Shown here: one piece after another, positions 42,860 through 53,560 of the stretch | How positions within the stretch are numbered: the stretch's first letter is position 1 | Layout of the letters: each line of letters opens with the position of its first letter | NCBI GenBank assembly: GCA_022826725.1 | Contig: JAJDUF010000007.1 | Span: 105,626-169,625 of the forward strand | Length of the DNA stretch: 64,000 nucleotides | From: Chloroflexota bacterium | Lineage (GTDB): Bacteria; Chloroflexota; UBA11872; UBA12225; JAJDUF01 | Reading direction: 5' to 3' | Made by a program: the position numbers and the translations under genes | The notes under the pieces: model-generated | Seen by the model: only the letters and a program-made list of their open reading frames with translations | The model's database searches: none | What the model was told of the DNA's origin: nothing

Positions 42860-44608
42860 ATGAAACTGAATGGATCCCAAATCCTCTGCGAGGCGTTGGT
42901 GCGGGAGGGGGTTTCGGTCGTATTCGGGCAGCCCGGAGGGGCCATTATGCCCTTTTACAACTTCCTGCGTGACTACGATCTGCGCCATATCTTGTGCCGG
43001 CATGAGCAGGGCGCGGCCCATATGGCCGATGGGTATGCGCGGGCGACCGGCGAGGTAGGGGTGGCGATGGCGACCTCCGGACCGGGCGCGACGAATATGG
43101 TGACGGGCATTGTGACGGCGCTGATGGACTCGGTGCCCATCGTCTGTCTGACCGGGCAGGTGCCGACCAACATGATGGGCGGCGACGCTTTCCAGGAGAC
43201 CGACACGACCGGGATCACGATGCCGGTCACGAAGCACAACTATCAACTGATGGACGTGCGCGACATCGCGCGGATCGTCAAAGAGGCCTTTCACGTCGCG
43301 CGCACCGGGCGGCCGGGACCGGTGCTCATAGACTTCCCGAAGGACATCCAGACTGCCGAGGGGGAGTACGTGGAGCCGGACGGCATCGAGCTACCGGGCT
43401 TCAAGCCGACGCTGCGCGGGAACGTGCGGCAGGTGCGGCAGGCCGCCAACCTGATCGGTCAAGCGAAAAAGCCGATCATCCTGGCCGGTCACGGCATCAT
43501 TCTGGCCGAGGCCTACGATGAATTGCTGGCGTTTGCCGAGAAGACGGAGATTCCGGTCATTACCACGCTGCTCGGTATTTCCGGGTTTCCCGATACGCAC
43601 CGGCTGCACTTCGGTTTCCCGGGGATGCACGGCACCTACTACGCCAACATGGCGATCAGCGAGTGCGACGTGATGGTCGCGGTGGGTATGCGGATGGACG
43701 ACCGCGTGACCGGGCGGCTGAATGCCTTCGCGCCGTATGCCAAGATCATCCACATTGACATTGACCCGGCCGAGTTGGGCAAGAACGTGCAGGCGACCGT
43801 GCCGATTGTGGGCGATGCCAAGGAGGTGCTCGGCCAACTGCTTGCAGAGGTCGAGCCGAAAGAGCACCCGGACTGGCTGCAGCGGCTCAGAGAGTTGCGG
43901 ATTGCTCACCCGTCGCTGGCGCTGCCCGAGTCCACGGAGAAGATGAGTACGCCGTGGATTCTGCGGCAGCTCTACCACGCGACCGGCGGGGAAGCGATCC
44001 TGGTGACGGACGTGGGGCAGGCGCAGATGTGGGCGGCGCAGCACTACTTCTTCGACCGCCGCAATACCCACATCACCTCCGGCGGTCTGGGGCCGATGGG
44101 CTATGCCTTGCCGGCGGCTATCGGGGTACAGGCCGGGCGGCCCAATGAGGAAGTGTGGTGTGTTACCGGTGATGGTGGCTTCCAGATGACGGTGCAGGAG
44201 ATGGCGGTCATCGCGGAGGAGCGGCTGCCGATCCGCATTGCGCTCATCAACAACGGCTACCTCGGCATGGTGCGCCAGTGGCAGGAGCTGTTCTGGGAGA
44301 AGCGCTACATGGCGGTGGAGATGCAGAACCCGGACTTCGTGACGCTGTCCGAGGCATACGGCATCCCGGCCAGGGTGGTGGAGACGACCGATCAGGTGAT
44401 GCCTACCTACGAGTGGGCGCGACGGATTGACGGTCCGGTGTTGATTGATTTCCGGGTCGAGCGCGAGGAAAACGTGTGGCCGATGGTGCCGCCCGGCGCC
44501 TCGCTCCAGGAGACGCTGGAGGACCCGGCGCAGGCCAACGAGGACGCGATCACGGTGGACGAGATGCGGGAGATGGTGGCGAGCGGTTCCGGTGGTGGCG
44601 GGGTCTAG
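42860..44608 (+). CDS. ilvB: Acetolactate synthase large subunit
   Basis: A 582-residue TPP enzyme. The N-terminal VVFGQPGGAIMPFYNFL and RHEQGAAHMADGYARATGEV contain the catalytic glutamate region. The C-terminal TPP motif is GDGGFQMTVQEMAVIAEERL followed by INNGYLGMVRQWQELFW, a typical AHAS segment. It condenses two pyruvates (valine/leucine) or pyruvate and 2-oxobutyrate (isoleucine). An ACAGGAGGGAAGG ribosome site precedes the ATG. It is the first amino acid biosynthesis gene of the T-box operon, followed by ilvN 22 bases later. Confidence 0.95.
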   Translation: MKLNGSQILCEALVREGVSVVFGQPGGAIMPFYNFLRDYDLRHILCRHEQGAAHMADGYARATGEVGVAMATSGPGATNMVTGIVTALMDSVPIVCLTGQVPTNMMGGDAFQETDTTGITMPVTKHNYQLMDVRDIARIVKEAFHVARTGRPGPVLIDFPKDIQTAEGEYVEPDGIELPGFKPTLRGNVRQVRQAANLIGQAKKPIILAGHGIILAEAYDELLAFAEKTEIPVITTLLGISGFPDTHRLHFGFPGMHGTYYANMAISECDVMVAVGMRMDDRVTGRLNAFAPYAKIIHIDIDPAELGKNVQATVPIVGDAKEVLGQLLAEVEPKEHPDWLQRLRELRIAHPSLALPESTEKMSTPWILRQLYHATGGEAILVTDVGQAQMWAAQHYFFDRRNTHITSGGLGPMGYALPAAIGVQAGRPNEEVWCVTGDGGFQMTVQEMAVIAEERLPIRIALINNGYLGMVRQWQELFWEKRYMAVEMQNPDFVTLSEAYGIPARVVETTDQVMPTYEWARRIDGPVLIDFRVEREENVWPMVPPGASLQETLEDPAQANEDAITVDEMREMVASGSGGGGV

Positions 44609-44630
44609 CCCGCGACGGAGGCAAACGGAG

Positions 44631-45134
44631 ATGCAGCACACACTTGTAGCCCTCGTGGAGAACCAGCCTGGAGTCTTGCAGCGCGTCGCGAATCTCTTCT
44701 CGCGGCGCGGCTTCAACATCGAGAGCTTGACGGTCGGCCATACCGATACGCCCAAACGGTCGCGGATGACGATTGTGGTCAACGCTGCCGATACCCAGGT
44801 TGACCAGGTGACGAAGCAGCTTTACAAGCTGATCAACGTCCTCAAGGTGTCGGATGTCACCACCGACCGCACCGTGGACCGCGAGCTGGCCTTGATTAAG
44901 GTGAATGCCAGCGCGTCCACCCGCGCCGAGATCGCGCAGGTCGTGGACATCTTTCGGGCGCGGATCGTGGACCTGGCCCGCGATTCGCTCACGGTCGAAG
45001 TGACGGGCGAGTCCGAGAAGATCGACTCCATCGTCGGGCTGCTGCGGCCGTTCGGCCTGAAGGAGATGGTGCGGACCGGCCGGATTAGCATGACTCGTGG
45101 CTCCGGCGCCATCGGCGTCAACGGGAGCGCGTAG
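44631..45134 (+). CDS. ilvN: Acetolactate synthase small subunit
   Basis: A 167-residue regulatory subunit with an N-terminal ACT domain (LVALVENQPGVLQRVANLF, then RRGFNIESLTVGHT) and the usual C-terminal domain (IDSIVGLLRPFGLKEMVRTG). It binds valine or related effectors and activates the large subunit. ATG at 44631 after ACGGAGGCAAACGGAG is clear. The upstream in-frame extension is a shadow of ilvB. Confidence 0.95.
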   Translation: MQHTLVALVENQPGVLQRVANLFSRRGFNIESLTVGHTDTPKRSRMTIVVNAADTQVDQVTKQLYKLINVLKVSDVTTDRTVDRELALIKVNASASTRAEIAQVVDIFRARIVDLARDSLTVEVTGESEKIDSIVGLLRPFGLKEMVRTGRISMTRGSGAIGVNGSA

Positions 45135-45240
45135 GGATAAGAGTTTGACCTAACCCCCGGCCCCTCCTCACCCCCCGGCCCCCTCTCCGCCATGTGGAGA
45201 GGGGGAGTATGGTGGGGCCGGGAGGCGGGGGTAGGTATGA
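45135..45240. repeat. Repeat modules inside the ilv-leu operon
   Basis: CCTAACCCCCGGCCCCTCCT and CTCACCCCCCGGCCCCCTCTC (the latter with arms CCCTCTCC and GGAGAGGG around GCCATGT) sit between ilvN and ilvC at 45149-45208. They could form an RNA hairpin that tunes expression within the operon. Confidence 0.7.
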
Positions 45241-45252
45241 AGGAGAGCGGGA

Positions 45253-46248
45253 ATGGCACGGATTTACTATGACGGCGATGCGGATTTGGGGCGCCTGGCC
45301 GGCAAGCGCGTCGCGGTGCTGGGTTATGGCAGTCAGGGTCATGCCCACAGCCTCAACCTGAAGGAGAGCGGCGTAGACGTGGTGGTTGGGCTGTACACGG
45401 GGAGCCGGTCGCGCGCGGCGGCGCGGGAGGCGGGCCTCGACGTGGCCGACGTGGCCGAGGCGGTGCAGAGCGCCGATTTCGTGATGTTCGTGGTGCCGGA
45501 TCATATCCAGGGCGACCTCTACCGCGAGGAGGTCGCGCCGCACGTGCGCGAGGGGCAGACGTTGATGTGGGCGCATGGCTTCAACATCCACTACAACCAG
45601 GTCGTGCCGCCGCCCTTTGTGGACGTGAGCATGGTTGCGCCCAAGGGGCCGGGCCATCGCGTGCGGGAGGTCTACGTCGAAGGAGGCGGTGTGCCGGCGC
45701 TGTTGGCGGTGGGGCAGGATGCGAGCGGCCAGGCGCATGAGAACGGTCTGGCCTACGCCAAGGGCATCGGGGCCACGCGCGCCGGGGTGCTGGAGACGAC
45801 CTTTCAGGAAGAGACCGAGACGGACCTCTTCGGTGAGCAGGTGCTGCTCTGTGGCGGGGTGTCTGCGCTCATCAAGGTGGCCTACGAGACGATGGTCGAG
45901 GCCGGCTATCAGCCGGAGTCGGCCTATTTCGAGACGCTGCACGAGCTGAAGCTGATCGTGGACCTGTTCTACCAGGGTGGCTTGAGCTATATGCGTTACT
46001 CGGTGAGCGATACGGCGGAGTACGGCGATTACACCTCCGGCCCGCGGGTGATTGATGAGCACGTGCGCGAGAAGATGCGCGGGGTCCTGGAAGACATCCA
46101 GACGGGCAAGTTTGCCAGCCAGTGGATTCTGGAGAACCAAGCCGGGCGGTCATCGTTCCTGGCGACGCGCCAGCGCGAGGCGGCCCACCCGATCGAGCAG
46201 GTCGGCAAAGAGTTGCGCGCCATGATGCACGGCCTGGAGGCGAAATAG
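45253..46248 (+). CDS. ilvC: Ketol-acid reductoisomerase, class I
   Basis: A 331-residue enzyme. The Rossmann NADPH site [20 protein letters not shown] is near 23-42, with catalytic residues in the C-terminal knotted domain ([15 protein letters not shown] and [20 protein letters not shown]). It isomerises and reduces acetolactate or acetohydroxybutyrate. The length matches class I. The ATG follows AAGGAGAGCGGGA. It is the third biosynthetic gene of the operon. Confidence 0.95.
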   Translation: MARIYYDGDADLGRLAGKRVAVLGYGSQGHAHSLNLKESGVDVVVGLYTGSRSRAAAREAGLDVADVAEAVQSADFVMFVVPDHIQGDLYREEVAPHVREGQTLMWAHGFNIHYNQVVPPPFVDVSMVAPKGPGHRVREVYVEGGGVPALLAVGQDASGQAHENGLAYAKGIGATRAGVLETTFQEETETDLFGEQVLLCGGVSALIKVAYETMVEAGYQPESAYFETLHELKLIVDLFYQGGLSYMRYSVSDTAEYGDYTSGPRVIDEHVREKMRGVLEDIQTGKFASQWILENQAGRSSFLATRQREAAHPIEQVGKELRAMMHGLEAK

Positions 46249-46327
46249 CGCACACGTTCCGCACGGTCCACTGCCGACGTTGGCCGGGCGGCGAGCGGGT
46301 GGAAACAGAGAGAAGGGAGTGGTGAGG

Positions 46328-47926
46328 ATGCGTCAGATACGAATTTTCGATACCACGCTGCGCGACGGCGAACAGGCTGCCGGCGGCTCGCTCACCCTCC
46401 CGGAGAAGATGGAATTGGGCCGCCAGCTACAGCGGCTCGGCGTGGACATCATCGAGGCGGGCTTTCCGGCGACCTCGCCGGGTGACTTTCGGGCGGTGGA
46501 GATGATGTCCCGCGAGCTGCGGGAATGCCAGATCGCGGCGCTCTCCGGGTTCAAGGAAGACCAGATCGAGACGACCTACCGGGCGTTGCAGGATGCCGTA
46601 GCACCACGCCTGCATATCGTGATCTCCACGTCGGACAACCATCTGCAAAACCAGCTCCACATGTCGCGCCAGCAGGTGATCGAGATTGCCCGCGATGCCA
46701 CGGCCTTCTGTAAGCGGTTCTTGTCCGACGTGGAGTTCTCCGCGATGGACGCGACCCGCAGCGATCCCGACTTTCTGTGCGAGGTGTTCAGTGCCGCCGT
46801 GGCCTCCGGCGCGACGGTCATCAACGTGCCCGATACGCTGGGATATCACCAGCCGCCGCAGTTCGCCGACCTGGTGCGCTACGTGATGGAGCATGTGCCG
46901 GGGGTAGAGAACGTGGCCGTCTCGGTCCATTGCCACAACGACCTGGGGATGGCGACGGCACTCTCGCTGGCGGCAGTGAACGAGGGGGCCGAGCAGATCG
47001 AGTGTACGATCAACGGGGTCGGTGAGCGGGCCGGCAACGCCTCGCTCGAAGAGATTGTGATGGCGCTGCGGACGCGCCAGGACTACTACCAGGCGACGAC
47101 GAACATCAACACCGAGCAAATCTGGCGGGCGAGCCGCATGGTCAGCCAGTATATGGGCTTCGTCGTGCAGCCGAACAAGGCCATCGTGGGAGCCAATGCG
47201 TTTGCCCACTCCAGCGGCCTGCACCAGGACGGGATGCTCAAGGAGCGCACGACCTACGAGATCATGACGCCGGAGAGCATCGGTCGCAACGATAGCCGGC
47301 TGGTCTTGGGCAAGACTTCCGGCCGGCACGCGGTCCGGTCGCGGCTCGAGGAGCTAGGCTTCGAGTTGGACAATGACGACTTTGCGCTGGTGTTCGCGGC
47401 GTTCAAGGAGCTGGCGGATAAGAAGAAGGACGTCTCCGACGGCGATCTGGAGGCCATCGTCAGCCAGCACATGGTCCGGACACCGGAGATGTACCAACTC
47501 GTGCGGGTCCAGGTGGTGACGGGGAACGACAGCGTGCCGACCGCGACGGTGCAGCTCCGCACGGAAGACGAGGTACTTGAAGACGCCGCCATCGGCGACG
47601 GGCCGGTAGACGCCGTGGTGCGTGCTATCTCGCGGATCACCGGCGTGGAGGCGCGACTTACGGAGTACACGTTGCAGGCGATCACGCCGGGGGTCGAGGC
47701 GCAGGGTGAAGTGACCTTGCGGATTGCGTCGGAGGGGCACACGTTTATCGGTCGCGGGACGAGCACCGATATTGTGGTGGCGAGCGCGGCGGCCTACCTC
47801 AACGCGGTGAATAAGGTCCTGGCCCGCCACGAAGTCGAGCACAACGGGACGGTTGACGCCCTTGGTTTACATAATCAGATGAACGTGGAGGTGGGGCCGC
47901 CCGCCGAGCAGCCGGTGGCCGTATAG
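46328..47926 (+). CDS. leuA: 2-isopropylmalate synthase
   Basis: A 532-residue enzyme with the DRE-TIM barrel signature [36 protein letters not shown] contains the metal-binding H-x-[21 protein letters not shown] is the second family motif. The C-terminal LeuA dimer/regulatory domain binds leucine. It condenses acetyl-CoA with 2-oxoisovalerate. I used the ATG at 46328, behind GAAGGGAGTGGTGAGG; the 16-residue upstream extension is not conserved-looking. Confidence 0.94.
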   Translation: MRQIRIFDTTLRDGEQAAGGSLTLPEKMELGRQLQRLGVDIIEAGFPATSPGDFRAVEMMSRELRECQIAALSGFKEDQIETTYRALQDAVAPRLHIVISTSDNHLQNQLHMSRQQVIEIARDATAFCKRFLSDVEFSAMDATRSDPDFLCEVFSAAVASGATVINVPDTLGYHQPPQFADLVRYVMEHVPGVENVAVSVHCHNDLGMATALSLAAVNEGAEQIECTINGVGERAGNASLEEIVMALRTRQDYYQATTNINTEQIWRASRMVSQYMGFVVQPNKAIVGANAFAHSSGLHQDGMLKERTTYEIMTPESIGRNDSRLVLGKTSGRHAVRSRLEELGFELDNDDFALVFAAFKELADKKKDVSDGDLEAIVSQHMVRTPEMYQLVRVQVVTGNDSVPTATVQLRTEDEVLEDAAIGDGPVDAVVRAISRITGVEARLTEYTLQAITPGVEAQGEVTLRIASEGHTFIGRGTSTDIVVASAAAYLNAVNKVLARHEVEHNGTVDALGLHNQMNVEVGPPAEQPVAV

Positions 47927-47930
47927 AGCC

Positions 47931-49340
47931 ATGAGTACCGAACCGCGCACGCTGTTTGCCAAGGTCTGGGACAGTCACGTTGTCCACGAGGCACCGGGCG
48001 AACCGGCGATCCTGTACATAGACCTGCATCTGGTCCATGAGGTGACGTCGGCGCAAGCCTTCGAGGGGCTGCGACTGGCGGGGCGGCGCGTGCGTCGTCC
48101 GGACCTCACGTTGGCCACGCTGGACCACAATGTCCCGACGGCCGACCGTCACCTGCCGATTAGCGACCCTATTTCGGCGCAGCAGGTCGAGACGCTGCGC
48201 GAGAACTGTCGCGAGTTCGACATTCCGCTCTATGACCTGCAGGATCGCCGGCAGGGGATTGTCCACATCATCGGGCCGGAACTGGGCCTGACGCAGCCGG
48301 GCATGACTATTGTCTGCGGCGACAGCCATACCTCCACGCACGGCGCATTCGGGAATCTGGCATTCGGCATCGGCACCTCCGAGCTGGAGCACGTCTTGGC
48401 AACGCAGTGCCTCCAGCAGAGCCGGCCGCAGACCCTCGAGGTGCGTACCGAGGGCGAGCTACCGCTGGGAGTCACCGCGAAAGACGTGATCCTCGCCACC
48501 ATCGGCAAGATCGGCACCGACGGCGCGACCGGCTACGCCATCGAATACACCGGCTCGACGATCCGCTCGCTCTCAATGGAGGCGCGGATGACGATCTGCA
48601 ACATGTCCATCGAGGCCGGGGGGCGGGTCGGCATGGTGGCACCGGACGATACCACCTTTGCCTATCTGGACGGGCGTCCCCATGCACCAAAGGGCCGGGA
48701 CTTCCACGAGGCCGTGGCGCACTGGCGCGCGCTGCCCACCGATCCGGCGGCGACCTACGACAAGACGGTGCGGCTCGATGCGGGCGACTTGGCGCCGCAC
48801 GTCACCTGGGGGACCAACCCCGGTATGGTGGTGCCGGTGACGGGGCAGGTGCCTGATCCGGGGTCGTTTGCGGCCGACGCCGACCGGCGAGCCGCCGAGC
48901 GTGCGCTGGAGTACATGGCGCTGACGCCGGGCACAGCTATCGAGGACATCGCCGTTGACCGGGTGTTCATCGGCTCCTGCACCAACGCACGCCTTGAGGA
49001 CTTGCGGGCGGCCGCGCGCATGGTCCGTGGGCGGCGAGTGCATGACGCGGTGCGGGCGATGGTGGTGCCCGGTTCCGGCGTGGTCAAGTGGCAGGCGGAG
49101 GCGGAAGGGCTGGACGCGATCTTCGAGGCGGCCGGTTTCGAATGGCGCGATGCGGGCTGCTCGATGTGCCTGGGCATGAACCCCGATATTCTCGCGCCGG
49201 GCGAACGCTGCGCCTCGACCTCGAACCGCAACTTCGAGGGACGCCAAGGCAAGGGCGGCCGGACTCATCTGGTCAGCCCGGAGATGGCCGCGGCGGCAGC
49301 TACGGCCGGACATTTCGTGGATATTCGCGCGTGGGAGTAG
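47931..49340 (+). CDS. leuC: 3-isopropylmalate dehydratase large subunit
   Basis: A 469-residue aconitase-family subunit. The [4Fe-4S] ligands lie in [29 protein letters not shown] and [13 protein letters not shown]. With LeuD it isomerises 2-isopropylmalate and would also act on citramalate made by CimA. The start lies four bases after the leuA stop. Confidence 0.95.
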   Translation: MSTEPRTLFAKVWDSHVVHEAPGEPAILYIDLHLVHEVTSAQAFEGLRLAGRRVRRPDLTLATLDHNVPTADRHLPISDPISAQQVETLRENCREFDIPLYDLQDRRQGIVHIIGPELGLTQPGMTIVCGDSHTSTHGAFGNLAFGIGTSELEHVLATQCLQQSRPQTLEVRTEGELPLGVTAKDVILATIGKIGTDGATGYAIEYTGSTIRSLSMEARMTICNMSIEAGGRVGMVAPDDTTFAYLDGRPHAPKGRDFHEAVAHWRALPTDPAATYDKTVRLDAGDLAPHVTWGTNPGMVVPVTGQVPDPGSFAADADRRAAERALEYMALTPGTAIEDIAVDRVFIGSCTNARLEDLRAAARMVRGRRVHDAVRAMVVPGSGVVKWQAEAEGLDAIFEAAGFEWRDAGCSMCLGMNPDILAPGERCASTSNRNFEGRQGKGGRTHLVSPEMAAAAATAGHFVDIRAWE

Positions 49341-49414
49341 CTGACCACTCAGTCTGTACGGCCTGGCGGGTCAGAGCGGTGTGACAGCAGCTAGAAAAGG
49401 ATGCGTGAGCGGCT

Positions 49415-50044
49415 ATGCAGCCATTCGTGCGTGAAACCGGCGTCGTCGTCCCCATGGATCGGCCCAACGTGGATACGGACCAGATCATTCCGAAGCAGTT
49501 TCTCAAGCGGATCGAGCGGACCGGTTTTGGGCAGTTCCTGTTCAATGACTGGCGCTTCCGCCCGGATGGCTCACTGGACCCGGACTTCGAGTTGAACCGG
49601 CCGGGATACGAGAACGCGACGATCCTGCTCGCCGGGCGCAACTTTGGCAGCGGCTCGTCACGCGAGCACGCGCCCTGGGCCTTGGACGACTACGGGTTTC
49701 GCGCCATCATCGCGCCGTCGTATGCCGACATCTTCTATAGCAACTGCTTCAAGAACGGCATCCTGCCCGTGATCCTGCCGGAAGGGATCGTCAATGACTT
49801 GATGGCGCGGGCGACCGAGCGGCCCGGCTACCGGCTGACGGTGGACTTGGAGCGAGGTGTCATCTCCGACGAGGAGGAGGGCGACATTGCCTCGTTCGAC
49901 GTGGACCCGTTTCGGCGCCATTGCCTGCTGGAGGGCCTCGACGACATCGGCCTGACCCTCCAACACGAAGCGGCGGTCACGACTTACGAGCAGCGCCGCT
50001 CGGCCAGCCTGCCGGTCACGACGCCGCAGGGTGCGGAAGTGTGA
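49415..50044 (+). CDS. leuD: 3-isopropylmalate dehydratase small subunit
   Basis: A 209-residue swivel domain with [40 protein letters not shown] and [20 protein letters not shown], all typical of LeuD. It completes the LeuCD isomerase. A 74-base gap separates it from leuC. A small HicB-like gene follows. Confidence 0.95.
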   Translation: MQPFVRETGVVVPMDRPNVDTDQIIPKQFLKRIERTGFGQFLFNDWRFRPDGSLDPDFELNRPGYENATILLAGRNFGSGSSREHAPWALDDYGFRAIIAPSYADIFYSNCFKNGILPVILPEGIVNDLMARATERPGYRLTVDLERGVISDEEEGDIASFDVDPFRRHCLLEGLDDIGLTLQHEAAVTTYEQRRSASLPVTTPQGAEV

Positions 50045-50084
50045 GCGATGCTCGACTGGGTTAGTTTCTTCTTTAAGCGCAAAT

Positions 50085-50330
50085 ATGACTAAACATAAGG
50101 TCGTCATCTATTGGAGCAATCAGGACGAGGCGTTCATCGCTGAGGTTCCGGCGCTGCCGGGCTGTACAGCAGATGGACAGACACGCCAAGAAGCACTCGC
50201 CAACCTTGAGGTCGTCATGCAGGAATGGCTGCACACGGCCAAGGAGTTGGGGCGCATGCCGCCACTCCCAGAGCTAGAGGGCCGGGTTCCTGATGGCTGG
50301 AAAGATGCGATCTATGGCGGAGAGGCATAA
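50085..50330 (+). CDS. HicB-like antitoxin, orphan
   Basis: An 81-residue protein with the HicB partial RNase-H fold: VVIYWSNQDEAFIAEVPALP, then C-T-A-D-G-x-T-R-Q-E-A-L-A-N. No HicA-type toxin is beside it and there is no C-terminal DNA-binding domain. I chose ATG at 50085 because it gives the usual start of the fold. It sits inside the leuD-cimA interval, seven bases before the cimA start, and is likely co-transcribed with the operon. Confidence 0.75.
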   Translation: MTKHKVVIYWSNQDEAFIAEVPALPGCTADGQTRQEALANLEVVMQEWLHTAKELGRMPPLPELEGRVPDGWKDAIYGGEA

Positions 50331-50337
50331 TGGCTCT

Positions 50338-51933
50338 ATGGTCAATGAAGTAGAGCTGTACGATACGACGCTGCGCGACGGCTGTCAGCGCGAGGGGTTG
50401 ACGCTCTCGCTGGAAGACAAGCTCAAGATCGCCCAGCGGCTCGATCAACTCGGTATCCACTACATCGAGGGTGGGTATCCCGGCTCCAACCCGCGGGACC
50501 AAGAGTTCTTTGTCCGCGCGCGCGCAATGACCTGGCAGCACGCGACCGTCACGGCTTTCGGGAGCACGCGCTACAAGACCAACCGGGCCGAGGACGACCC
50601 CAATCTACAGGCGCTTTTGGATACGGAGGCGGCCGTTTGTACGCTGGTCTGCAAGAACTCGGAGCGCCACGTGCAGGACGTGTTGGGCACGACGCTCGAC
50701 GAGAACTTGGCGATGATCGCGGACTCGATCCGATTCCTGCGCGACCATGGCCGGCGGGTGTTCTACGACGCGGAGCACTTCTTCGACGGCTGGCGGGAGA
50801 ACGCGGCATATGCGCGGGCCTGCCTCCGGACGGCGGCCGAGGCGGGTGCCGAGTGTCTCGTGTTGTGTGACACGAATGGCGGGATGCTCAGTGAGGACAT
50901 CGCCGCGATGATGCGCCAAGCCATTGACGCGGTACAGCCCGACTACGCCGGCACGTTCGGTATTCATGCCCACAACGACGCCGAGCTGGCGGTGGCCAAC
51001 TCGCTGGCCGCCGTGCGTGCGGGCGCTACCCATATCCAGGGCACCATCAACGGCTATGGGGAACGCTGTGGGAATGCCAACTTGTGCTCGATCATCCCCA
51101 ACCTGGTGCTCAAGATGGGTGTGCCGGTGGTCGAGGAGGAGCAGTTGGCGTGGCTCACGGAGAGCGCCCGGTATGTAGCGGAGCTGGCCAACATCGCCCT
51201 GGACCCGCACTTGCCCTACGTCGGCCACAGCGCCTTTGCCCACAAGGCCGGCTACCACGCCGACGGGATGATGAAGTCCAGCACGAGCTATCAGCATAGC
51301 GATCCGACGCTGGTCGGCAACGACATGCGCATTCTGATCTCGGAGCTGAGCGGCCGGAAGGCCATCGCAACCAAGCTGGACCAGCTAGGCGTTGAGCTGA
51401 CCGACGGCGTGGAGACGAGCGATATTGTCGAGCGCGTCAAACAGCTAGAGCACCAGGGCTATCAGTTTGAGGGGGCCGAGGCGTCCTTTGACCTGCTCGT
51501 GCGGCGGCGGCAGGCCGACTATCGGCGGCCATTCGAGCTAGAGGACTTTCTCATCGTGGTCGAGACCCACCGGCGGCGGGAAGAGGTGATTGCCGAGGCG
51601 ACCGTCAAAATCCGCGTCGGTGATGAGGTACAGCACACGGCCGGACACGGCAACGGCCCAGTCAACGCGCTCGACGACGCGATGCGAAAGGCGCTGCTGT
51701 CGTTTTATCCCCAGCTAGCCGCTATCCGCCTCACCGACTACAAAGTGCGCGTCGTTGATGCCGGCTCCGGCACGGCAGCGACGGTACGGGTGCTGATCGA
51801 GAGCACGAACGGTCCCCAGACGTGGAGCACGGTGGGCAGTCACACAAATATCATCCAGGCCAGCTGGCAGGCCCTCGCCGATAGCCTGGAGTACGGGCTG
51901 CTTCTAACTACCGGTACTTCAGGCCAACACTAG
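50338..51933 (+). CDS. cimA: (R)-citramalate synthase
   Basis: A 531-residue DRE-TIM enzyme: VELYDTTLRDGCQREGLTLS, the H-x-H motif in GIHAHNDAELAVANSLAAV, and IQGTINGYGERCGNANLCSI. The N-terminal YDTTLRDG with Q-R-E-G and the Y-I-E-G-G-Y-P-G segment mark the citramalate synthase group rather than LeuA. It condenses pyruvate and acetyl-CoA, giving isoleucine precursors without threonine. The C-terminal half is the regulatory domain. It is the last gene of the operon. ATG at 50338 is the conserved start. Confidence 0.92.
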   Translation: MVNEVELYDTTLRDGCQREGLTLSLEDKLKIAQRLDQLGIHYIEGGYPGSNPRDQEFFVRARAMTWQHATVTAFGSTRYKTNRAEDDPNLQALLDTEAAVCTLVCKNSERHVQDVLGTTLDENLAMIADSIRFLRDHGRRVFYDAEHFFDGWRENAAYARACLRTAAEAGAECLVLCDTNGGMLSEDIAAMMRQAIDAVQPDYAGTFGIHAHNDAELAVANSLAAVRAGATHIQGTINGYGERCGNANLCSIIPNLVLKMGVPVVEEEQLAWLTESARYVAELANIALDPHLPYVGHSAFAHKAGYHADGMMKSSTSYQHSDPTLVGNDMRILISELSGRKAIATKLDQLGVELTDGVETSDIVERVKQLEHQGYQFEGAEASFDLLVRRRQADYRRPFELEDFLIVVETHRRREEVIAEATVKIRVGDEVQHTAGHGNGPVNALDDAMRKALLSFYPQLAAIRLTDYKVRVVDAGSGTAATVRVLIESTNGPQTWSTVGSHTNIIQASWQALADSLEYGLLLTTGTSGQH

Positions 51934-51946
51934 AGATGGAAAGATA

Positions 51947-52798
51947 CTAAAGTTGCTTATCCCCATGATCTTTCGGCTGCCGGTCAACATCAACAGAAAC
52001 ATTGATGTTGGCGTTCGGCACATGCTCGTATCCGGTTTTTTGTTGGGTGGCGCCTTGTAGACGACGTGGTTGTGGTGTAGGTTTAGTAGGGGTAGGTGTA
52101 GGCGAAGAATCAGGAGAATCTTCGCTGCCAATCGCGTAGAGCAGGAAGAGAATCCAAAGAATAATCAAGGCAAAAATAAGCCACTCTAGGAAGATACTAA
52201 TTATAGTGATAATTCCACTGACTACAAAGAACGCCCAAAAGAAGGGCCAACTGAACTTATTATTTTTGTAGACATAAACGGTTACTGGAAGCCAAAACAA
52301 GAACGAGAGAAAGAAGGACACTAATGACATTATCCCTGATTGGGCTATTGCTGTACAGACCCCGAAAATGAATGCTGGTGCGAACGCCTTTACGTGGATT
52401 TTGAGTGGCTTACCGGTCCAATGTTCAGGAACGGCCGGATCAGGTTTGTGCAGAGGTGCTTCGGGCTGCGAGTCTGCTGGCGTTGTTTGGACATCGGAGG
52501 GAAGGCCGGAGATCACGTCAACTTGTTGCTCTACGGAGGCGACTTGTTCGATGTGCCACTGGGCGTCCTCGATGGCTTTATCGAGCGTAGGAGCATGGCC
52601 GGCGAAGGGCAGCGCCTTATCTTTAGTAACGACTGACCAGCTCCACACAAACCGGCCGGCCGATACGGATGCCTCAATGGTTGCCTCGACAGCCTCGTAA
52701 CCGACGTAGCGCAAGGTGCGGTAGTCGCGCTTCTCCCACTTACCGGAGGCTTGTGCCTTGATAAGCTCCCGGTCTATGTTGACTTCTTCTGATGCCAT
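51947..52798 (-). CDS. Hypothetical membrane protein, AT-rich
   Basis: A 283-residue protein. The N-terminal ~90 residues form a soluble domain (YEAVEATIEASVSAGRFVWS, then HAPTLDKAIEDAQWHIEQ). A Pro-rich linker and four or more hydrophobic, Phe/Ile-rich helices (~135-235) follow, then a Pro/Thr-rich and charged tail. No family recognised. The composition is clearly AT-richer than the surrounding operons, which suggests recent acquisition. It is convergent with cimA, 13 bases apart. Confidence 0.65.
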   Translation of the reverse strand: MASEEVNIDRELIKAQASGKWEKRDYRTLRYVGYEAVEATIEASVSAGRFVWSWSVVTKDKALPFAGHAPTLDKAIEDAQWHIEQVASVEQQVDVISGLPSDVQTTPADSQPEAPLHKPDPAVPEHWTGKPLKIHVKAFAPAFIFGVCTAIAQSGIMSLVSFFLSFLFWLPVTVYVYKNNKFSWPFFWAFFVVSGIITIISIFLEWLIFALIILWILFLLYAIGSEDSPDSSPTPTPTKPTPQPRRLQGATQQKTGYEHVPNANINVSVDVDRQPKDHGDKQL

Positions 52799-52977
52799 GG
52801 CTACTCCGTCGGATGGCGTGCGTTGCCCACCCTAAGGACGAATGCTGCGACCGGCATCGGCTACGCTCCAGTGTATGTGCCTGACAACATGCCGTCAAGA
52901 GACCGAGGGCGTGTGCTCTGCGACCGGCTGTTCCCGACCGCTCGTTCCGCACAGCCCGCCGCTGGCCCATTTCCACC

Positions 52978-53316
52978 CTATGTTGGTGGCGATTGATCCT
53001 GTGTCGCGGCGGCGGCTTTGCTCGTGGCGCGGTGGGCCAGCCAGCGGTGGAGTGCGAGAAAGAGGCCGTGGATTACGGCGATGATGAGGCTAACGACCGG
53101 CACATACGTGGGCAAGCCCACATCGGCGAGGATGAGCACACTCGTCACGGCAGCGGCAAGGAGCCAAAACCCGACGGCAATGCCGTGTAGTCGCGTGATG
53201 CTGTGGTGCAGGCGGGCAATGGCCTGAGTGCCGGCGGGAGTAGTAGCCCGCGACGGAGTAGCGCGGGTCGTGCTGGCCGGGCGACGGTCGGCCTGTTGAT
53301 CGTTCGATACGGTCAT
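52978..53316 (-). CDS. Hypothetical two-helix membrane protein
   Basis: A 112-residue protein: a Thr/Ala/Arg-rich N-terminus, then helices GIAVGFWLLAAAVTSVLIL and YVPVVSLIIAVIHGLFLAL, and a basic end. ATG at 53316 with AGGTAG seven bases upstream is better than the longer frame. It lies upstream of and divergent to the amidase gene. Function unknown. Confidence 0.55.
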   Translation of the reverse strand: MTVSNDQQADRRPASTTRATPSRATTPAGTQAIARLHHSITRLHGIAVGFWLLAAAVTSVLILADVGLPTYVPVVSLIIAVIHGLFLALHRWLAHRATSKAAAATQDQSPPT

Positions 53317-53560
53317 CGTTGCTACCTGTCTATTGCTGATCTCGGATGCAGGGTAGCGCATCGGTAGGCGGCGTGCAGTTTAGTGCCGGTCGCCTGGCGA
53401 CCTAATCGGCCGCTCGTGCAACTCTCGACTGGCCGGCATCGTCTCGATTGAGGCAGGCGTTGGCCCTCGCTCACCGCTGGTCCGGTCCGGGCGCGTTGGG
53501 CGACGATCTCTCCTGCTGCTCGCGCCGACGCTTGCCGCAGTGGAAGGATGTCTCCATTTG

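Noticed and set aside
43391..44782. A 463-codon minus-strand frame
   Set aside because: Antisense to ilvB. The His/Arg-rich composition is typical of a shadow frame.
48573..49313. A 246-codon minus-strand frame antisense to leuC
   Set aside because: Shadow frame. leuC is unambiguous by its iron-sulfur ligands.
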